Positions 46,892-55,800 of a DNA stretch of 64,000 bases are shown here, piece by piece (within the stretch, counting starts at the first letter, position 1; each line of letters opens with the position of its first letter). Source of the DNA: Bombyx mori (lineage: Eukaryota; Arthropoda; Insecta; Lepidoptera; Bombycidae); the NCBI RefSeq assembly GCF_030269925.1, contig NC_085127.1:15259501-15323500 (forward strand), read 5' to 3'. The notes beneath the pieces were generated by a model. That model did not search any database. It saw nothing but the letters and a program-made list of their open reading frames with translations, and was not told the DNA's origin. The position numbers and the translations under genes are program-made.

Positions 46892-49800
46892 GTACCACTC
46901 GCTTACTTCACCGACACTCATCGGCAGCTGACATACCGCGGCGTCGGGAGGCCGGCCCGTATATAGTCGTCGGCCTACAAAGACAATTAAAAAAACCTTA
47001 CCGCGTTGAACAAGCAATTGTTTGAGGAAGTGGCAGTACCCTCGCTGAGTTAATATGAAGAATATGTGGGACTCTACAAACTATTATTCGTTCAAACACC
47101 TAGCCTTTTTTTTTCAAATGAGCAATTTAATAAGAAAAAGTCGACTCATCAATAACGCGTTGAGACACCTTGTATTATTTATTATTGAATCTCTCGATAT
47201 CGACTAAAATATTAACATCACTAGTCCACTTCGCTTCAAGGCGGTCGTAGTACTGATGTCACTGTAACACGGCGGCAGCGCTCCTAGAGCAGAGTCAGCC
47301 ACGGCGGAGGAACCGTCACATCACGTGCTCTGCTTCAAAGTAGACACACTTGTCACTCCAAGCTCGATCAGTAACACAACACCCCCCAACACGCACAGTG
47401 CGCGCACGACGTAATGAGTAATGTGGCGAGGCGCTGGTCGCAGGTCCGTCAGCTGAGCAACAAGTCGGTGTCGTGGATCCGGCGCCGGGACGCACACATC
47501 CTCACCGTGGACCGGTTCACGTTCATCGCCGACGAGCGCTTCCAAGCCTTCCTGGTCGAGGCGACCGACACCTGGACCTTGCAGGTCAGTCACCGCCCCA
47601 CCGTCGCCCTACCGCCGCCCTACCATCGCTCTGTACTGCATTCCAACGCAAGTCGCGGTACCCTATCGGTAGAATGACTATACTTATATAGTACTTGAGT
47701 ACGATTCCTTAATGAACGTCCGATGCCCTGTTAAATATGTACTTTAATGTTCATGAGTGTTTCGTGGGTTACTTTGGAATAAAACGTCGAATAATCGTTC
47801 GAGAGGTTTAATGATTATGATTAACTTTAAAACAAACACTTTAAATCAATCTTACTATAAGCGCACGCGCACACACAAGGCGCAACAACAATAATACTTA
47901 TAATACAAAAAATGGAGAACGTTTCAGCGCGTCGGCGTCAGTCCATCATGCGCAAGCGCAGTGGCGGCTTGCGATGGCGGCGCGGTCGCGGACCAATCAC
48001 GGCCGGTTGAGGCGCGTTCCGAGGAACGCGCTGATGGGAATTAAGGGTGCGTTCGGAAATGTCCCGTCGCGTTATAGGCTCCCCCTCCAAGTTGGTAGCA
48101 CGTCCCGGGTCCAACTTGGTATCTGACGGTTTAATACGCGGCCTACCCCTACCTTTCTTTGGAACAATGGGTGTGGTATCAGACGTTTGAGTAAAGGGGG
48201 TCAAGTCCGAACTGTGGTATTTTCCTATGACAGTGTCGTCGTCAGTCAAATTAGCGAGTATAAAGGTAGTGGGAGTTATAACACGTTTAACGCGATATGG
48301 GCCATCTCGTTTTGGCATGAATTTGCTGGTAGTTCCTTTCGAGGCATTGCTCAGTGCGTGGGTTTTGACCAAGACCAAATCATTTTCTTTATAAGGAGGC
48401 ATAGGACGGCGTGCAGTATCACCTATCTCCTTACGCTGATCTTGCTTCTTCTCAACACGATCACGAATATCCTGTAGGGTACGTATGAAGGAGCGCAAAT
48501 ATGGAGTGGCCGAAGGAACGAAGTTCTCTTTATCTAATATTGCACGTAAATCATGGTGCATCTCATAAGGTGTGCGAAGCTCGCGTGCGAACGTTAAAAA
48601 GGCTGGAGTCTTCCCAGTGGTGGAACAGACGGCGCTGTTCATAGCGAACCGAACATGGGCAAGATATTTAGGCCAGTTCCGGTGCTCGGTTTTTACTAAT
48701 AAAGACAGTTGTACTTTGAGATCCCGATTCTTGCGCTCGACGGGATTAGCCTCAGGGTGGTAAACTGGGATGAGCTCTTGTTTAATACCTAAAATAAACA
48801 TTGAAAGTTGCATCACTGAGGATATGAATTGAGTCCCGTTGTCGGACACAACTCGGCGTGGCAATCCATATCTGAGGAAGTATTCCTCTATAAGAAGCTT
48901 GGCGCAATTTTCTGCTGTGGCCTCCACAAGCGAGAACAGCTCCACCCACCTGGTAGCTACGTCTTCAACAATAAGGACCCAACGTTGTCCTTGATCTCCT
49001 TCAGGCAGGGGGCCGAAAAGATCCATCGCCAGGACTTCAGATCTTTGTTGGAGGACGGGTGTCTGGAGGAGACCAGCTGGTTTCTGGTTTGCGGCTTTAT
49101 ACCTGAGACAGTCCACACAGTTCTTTAGGTACTCTGTGACGTAACGACGCATTCCGGGAAAAAAGAAGTGCTCACGGATGCGTTGTAGAGTCCGCTCAAT
49201 ACCCTGGTGGCCTGCAGTTGGCGAATCGTGAAACGACTTTAAAATTTCTTTCCTTTTTGAAATTGGCACTACCATCTGCGCTTCTTCAGAGTCGTTATCT
49301 GGATCATAACGGTATAGCACGCCCTGCTGCAGTACATATCCACGTTCCAGCCACCGAGTAGAGGTAAGTTCGTCTACGCTTTCTAGGTCTTGTATAATTT
49401 TAGCCACTTCTGGATCTTCAAGCTGCTCGGCTCGTAGCTGGCTCGGCAGTGCTTGAGGGTAGTCGACGGTCACGGAGCACACTTCGCAATCGTTGGTACC
49501 GTCACAGGTAGGTCGACTCAAAGTATCAGCCAAGGTATTAACTTTACCTGGAGAGTATTCTATCTTGAGATCAAACGCCTGGAGTTTTAGTGCCCATCGG
49601 ATGAGACGACCACTTGGGGACTTGAGTGTAAGCAACCACTTAAGTGGCTGGTGGTCACTTTTGACTATGCATAGATGGCCATCAATGTATCCCCTGAACT
49701 TTTCCACTGCCCAGACGACTGCGAGCGCTTCCCGCTCGGTGGTAGAGTAATTCCTCTCGGCTGACGTCAGAAGTCTGCTGGCGTATTCGATTGGTTTTTC

Positions 49801-52800
49801 ATTGTTATTGTTACCTTGTAACAGTGCAGCCCCTATAGCATAATTGCTGGCGTCGGTGCGCAGCAAGAAGGGCTGAGTGTAGTCGGCCTGTATCAAAATA
49901 GGAGCGCTAGTAAGCTTACTCTTTAGCAGGTCGAAGGCGCGTTGTTGTGCTTCACCCCAGGTCCACGCTTCGTTTTTGCGGGTAAGTTTCGTCAGAGGTT
50001 CAGCAATACGCGAGAAGTCAGGAATGAATTTCCTAAACCAGGAACAGGTCTGTAAAAATGATTTCAAATGTTTGAGATTGTGCGGTTCCTTCATTTTCAG
50101 GACGGCGTCGACTTTGGTGCTATCCGGCTTGATTCCTTTGGGTGTGATCACATGGCCTAAGTATGTTACCTCTTGGCGAGCAAAGTGACATTTGGCGCGG
50201 TTCGCGTGGAGTCCAAAGTGACGCAGTCTGTCAAACACCTTGTCGAGGTCCTGAAGGTGGTCTTGAAAGCTTCCCTGTGTAATCAATAAGAGGTCGTCCA
50301 AATAAGCCAGCAGAAAGATGTCCTGCAGCGACGAGCTTGAGCGGAAACGATCGATGAGTCGCTGGAAGGTAGACGGTGCGTTCTTTAAGCCGAACGGCAT
50401 GCGCTTGAACCTATACGTACCAAAAGGACTTATAAAAGCGGTTTTGTCTCTGTCTTTTTCAGCTACATTGACCTGCCAATATCCGGCGCGCAGGTCAATG
50501 GTGGACATGTGACAGTCCCGTCTAGTCATCTGCAATAAATCATCGATTAAGGGAATTGGATAACTGTCGGTCTTAGTAATCGCATTAAGACGACGGTAGT
50601 CGACGCAAAATCTGAAAGATCCGTCCTTCTTCGGGACAAGAAGAGCAGGCGCAGACCACGCAGACTCACACTCTTCGATCACGTCGTCAGCTAACATTTT
50701 CTCCAACTCTGCCTTCATCACCTCTCTTTTTGCTGGAGTGAGCCTATACGGTGGAACGGCAATAGGAGCGTTATCGCCGGTGTCGATGTGATGCTCTGCG
50801 TACGGAGTCGGCCCTCCCCCTGGTTCGAACAGGTCTTCGTTCTGTTTCAGAAAGTCGGACAACAGCAGTCTCTCCTTAGGATGCAGCATAACTCCTTCCT
50901 CTTCACGTAGGAAATCTGCAGAGGATACGGACACGCATGGTCTGGAAAGTTCAAATTCCAATGGGTAAGTCACCTCATCCCCAGAGAAATACCAAATTGA
51001 AGCAGCGAAATCAATCACCATACCCGCTGAGGCAATAAAATCCATACCAAGAATAGTATCATTGGATTTGGTCTCTGGAAAAATAATGAACTCCAAACAT
51101 AGCAGTTTATTTTTCATTTTCACATGCAGGTTAGTAACCAACAACTCACGAATCTGCACGGAGCCATCAGCGAGACGAACGCGTTTAGTGGTTTCTTGGC
51201 AGGGATGATTATGTTTAAGCAACACCTGATATAAGGAAGCACCCGCAATACACCCTTTAGCACCTGTATCCAATAGTGCGGTACCCCTTACTCCTAGAAT
51301 TTCCACTCCTAGAATCGGTCTCCGTTGTGATTGACAAGTGTCTGGCACTTGTGGATGAGCGTCTAAATTAGTTGAGTCAAGAGTCGACAGAGAAATGTTC
51401 GAACATGTGGTCGTTCTATTTAAAAAAAATTGTGACTCGACATTAGAAAATAATTTTTGATTACTATTACAATCGTCCTGCATGGTCAACCTAGTAGACT
51501 TAGTAAGTTTCTTTTTCAAATTATTTATATTTCCGGATTGTCCACGAAAAACATTCGTCATGGTCACCCTAACATCAGTGTTCAGTTTCCGCGGATGTTC
51601 GGAAAAAATCATAGTCACCCTACTCTTATCATCAGATGTTGAAAATGATTTTGATTTGGTTGTGGTCAAATTGCACTTACTTATAGAACAATCACCAAGC
51701 ACGTTAGTGAGCTTAGAAGCCGGAGGAGGCACATAGTGTGACATGCACTCAAACCTATTGGTATCACGACTTAAATTAAAGACACACCCATTATCACAAA
51801 GAAAGTATTGATATGGCAAAAATGCAGTAAAATCAATAGGCAAAAACTCTATGTGATCAATGTTAGCATAAAATAACTCAGGTAACACAGATGTAAATTG
51901 GTTAGGTAAATACTCTGTGTGATTATTTTTAGTATGAAACAATTCAGGTAAAGCAGATTTGAATTGAGCAGGCAAAAAAATATCAGAGCATTCCCGTGCA
52001 ATATTATTTACTAATAACAGCTTATGGTTTAATGAATCAAAATTGGACTCTGGTAGTGATAGCATGCTCGAGGGGGAACCTTTATGAGACACACTGTTAT
52101 AAGATGAAGTGGAGCTCACCTGGGTCTCATCCTTATTACAAGATGATTTGATAACAGTGGTGGAGTACCTTGTACCGTAAATTCCCATCAGCGCGCCTTT
52201 CGGACCGTCGTATTCACACGCAGAGAAGTCCGAATTGCATTTAGCACACTGTGATCGAGTGACACCTTTCTCGTTGCATCCGTAACACGACGGGACGGGG
52301 TCGGCGGCGTTATCGATGTCCTGTCTGCCTTTAGCTGCTAACCTACGACACTCTTCACGTGTATGTCCATAGTTCTTGCAATAGAAACAATATCGACGTC
52401 TGGCGTTCACGAACTGAGTAGAAGAGCCGTGGGGTTGTGGAGACGACGGTGGGGGCGGCACCACGGAGCAGCGAAGAGAACGGCGATAGGTGCCGTGGGC
52501 GCTGGACTCAACGGCGGGCGCAGGCGGCTTAGGCGCGCTCTGCGGTGGTAGTGGTGGCGCGGTCGTTGACCCCTGGACAGCGGCGATGCTTGCGGCGTGA
52601 CGAGGCGGTGGAAACTGGCGTTGGCGCAGTTTGCTCTGAAGGCCACTAGTTGATAGACTCTCGTCACAAGATTCTTCTATCTCTCTAGACTTTCTGAGTA
52701 GCGTGTCAAATGTGTCAATCTCCTCTCTTCTCAAACGCTCGCGTATTTTACTATGTAGTAGTCCATACACCATGTCCATCTGTACTTTGGTTGTCAGATC

Positions 52801-55800
52801 GTCCTTTGGCAGACGTGATAGTAGCGCTCGAGTTTTAGAGATGAAGAGTTCTGTTTTCTCACTTGCTTTTTGTGGGTTGGCGAACAGCTCCTTGTATATA
52901 CGATGTGGAGGTCGGCTATCACCAAACGCACCTCTTAGGGATGTGAGGGCGTGGTCCCACTTGTTCATGGTGGTCTTAACTCCTTGCCACCATGTCGCGG
53001 CTTCATGAGTTAACAACATTGACAACCCACGTAGTGCATTAGTTTCGCTTACGTTTGCACATTCCTTGTAGGCCTCTACGGCGTCTATAAATCCGTCAAG
53101 TGATTCGTCTGGCGCTCCGCTGTAGCGAGCCTTGCACGAGGCGAAGTTTCCAAGTGCAGGTTGAGCGGGCGGCGGCGATGACCGGTGCGATTGGTTGAGA
53201 ACTGTATGTAGAAGTTTCTCAAACGTTTCCTCTTGGTTGCGTTGCCACGTAGACATCATGGCAACCATGTCGTTGACGGAAATGTTTCCCGATGCAGTCG
53301 GCGGCGGGGAAGAATCGTCCTCTGTCGGTTCGAAATACTCGGATTGTCGACGAGACTGACGACGTGTGCGCGGCTTTGTCATTTTGTACGATAGTCACTT
53401 CTCACAGTTCGATTCACAAAGAGTTCACACTTCGTTTATTCCAAAGCCACTAGTTGGGCGTCCATTTTTAATGTTCATGAGTGTTTCGTGGGTTACTTTG
53501 GAATAAAACGTCGAATAATCGTTCGAGAGGTTTAATGATTATGATTAACTTTAAAACAAACACTTTAAATCAATCTTACTATAAGCGCACGCGCACACAC
53601 AAGTCGCAACAACAATAATACTTATAATACAAAAAATGGAGAACGTTTCAGCGCGTCGGCGTCAGTCCATCATGCGCAAGCGCAGTGGCGGCTTGCGATG
53701 GCGGCGCGGTCGCGGACCAATCACGGCCGGTTGAGGCGCGTTCCGAGGAACGCGCTGATGGGAATTAAGGGTGCGTTCGGAAATGTCCCGTCGCGTTATA
53801 GTACTTGTTATATCAGTCGCACACGTAGAATTTGTGAGAGATACATATGTGTATTTACTCTTAAACAGACATCTACACACTATATTTGTAAGAATATAGA
53901 GAATAAGACGCCGGTACACTGTAATGTACAAGTGACAAGCAATCACCGGGAGTATCAACCGAACACCATTTCTTTGAAAACAAGTATTTCACGTGTTCTT
54001 GAATTGACTCAAACGATTTCCACGATGAAGGAACAGCGTCGTGTAATAATTTATTAACATTAAACCCATCTCTTCAGACTAAAACAAGAAGTCTGGCTAC
54101 AATGATAAGATCGTATCGATCGTATCTGTGTGCGATAGAATAATGCGAGTGAGTGTAAGTGTCGCGTGTTCCAGGTGAAGTACGTGCAGGCGCGCGACGC
54201 CGGGCTCTACGAGTGCCAGGTCGGCACCGAGCCCAAGATGAGCCACTTCGTGCAGCTCAACGTTGTAGGTGCGTGTTGTGGTCCGTGGGCCGCACGTGTA
54301 GACCGCAGGCGTAGTGACGTAGTTAGTGATAACGAGCAGTCGCAAACATGTGCTTTTAGCATTGTAGACAGGCAGACAACATGGAGAGTCTGTGAGCAAA
54401 TAATGTTATTAATGGTTGACGATCAAGAAATGATTTCATAGTCTGATGCCACCGTAAGTTTTGAAGTGCCTGTTGTTTTAATATATTAAATACATATAAA
54501 ATTATATTTATTATACTATATTTGATTTCGTTTATAAAGTACTTTGCTGCTGGTAGAACGTCTTGTGAATCAGTATACTTTCTATTTAGTTTATTTCTGC
54601 CGAGAAGCAGCTTTGCATTTCGGTTTACAAGTTTGTACAATTGTTATACAATTCAACTGAGAGAGATTTCATGCCTCAAGGTAGTTATTTTGTATTGCTG
54701 TCATAGACCGAGCAGCTGACAACGTACCTGATTTATTTATTTATTTAGTCTACTTACAAATTAACAGTATAAACCAAAACATTTGTAAGGTATTCATAAT
54801 TAGCTTAAGTAATTTCTAACAACAACAATAAATCGCTGCAAACCATCATGGAATATATCCATTTCCGGAGCATAGGCTAGCAAGCCATTGAGTAGCGAGA
54901 CAGCACGATGCGTCGGAGAGTTAGCGGCGTGCTGCGTACGCGCGTGCGTAGTACTAAGTAGCTGCCGCTGGCGACGCGCCCCTCCACACATACATCCGCG
55001 CATGTAGCCATCAGGCACATATAACGACACTGATTCCAGTGCAGTCGAGTTATCAATTTTGTTATGCAATAGCTGATAATAATGTACCATAAGAGTCATC
55101 TTCCGTCTCAGTCATGCTCCTGGCCGTCCTCAACACCAGCGGAAGTGCAAAGGCGCTATCTGGGGCTGACCTTCTGGTCAAACTTTCGCATCATCGTAGA
55201 GTTGACGTGACTTTGCGCGTTCCCTCTATGATATACACTTGCCTGAGCTCCGCGTGACATAGCGTGCGATCCGGTGAGAGCTATAAATACCCAGCTCTTT
55301 AACTGTCTTGAGAATCGCCAGCTGATCAGTGACAGCACACATTGGTTCACAATATAGTTTACATCACGGTTACTCAGCTTGAAATCTTTATATATATGTA
55401 CAGTTTTCAAACGCAACAAAATAAATGCGTGCGTACGTGCTATTTAAAATCTTGTGTAGGACAGAGAAAATGTACCTAATGGATTGCATGTGTTTGTTTA
55501 CAGTGCCAAAGATAGAGATAGTGGGAGAGTCAGACCTGTACGTGAAAGCGGGCAGCACGGTGAGCCTGAAGTGTGTGATCACGCAGGCGCTGGAGGAGCC
55601 CGCCTACATCTTCTGGTACCACAACGACGAGCGGGTGCTCAACTACGACCGCTCGCTCGTCGAGATCCGCATGGACCGCGTCGCCCCCGACACCACGGTC
55701 AGTCCCTCCGTCGCTCCCTGCCTCGACCTCGACGACAGACGAGCTTACAGGCGAACTCAACAGTGACACGTTACGTTTCAGATCGGGAACCTCATCATCT

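Larger units (their letters stand above)
47745..53800 (-). mobile_element. Ty3/gypsy LTR retrotransposon 2, antisense in dpr intron
   Basis: 6,056 bp with 332-bp LTRs (47,745-48,076 and 53,469-53,800) and a GTACTT duplication (47,739-47,744 and 53,801-53,806). Boundary bases are shared, so the TSD could be 4-6 bp. The LTRs start TAATG and end TTATA rather than TG...CA. They differ at one position by eye (AAGGCGC against AAGTCGC), so the insertion is recent. One intact 1,814-residue gag-pol frame runs on the minus strand. The element sits in the intron between dpr exons b and c, antisense to the gene. Without it the intron would be about 528 bp instead of 6,590 bp. Confidence 0.92.
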
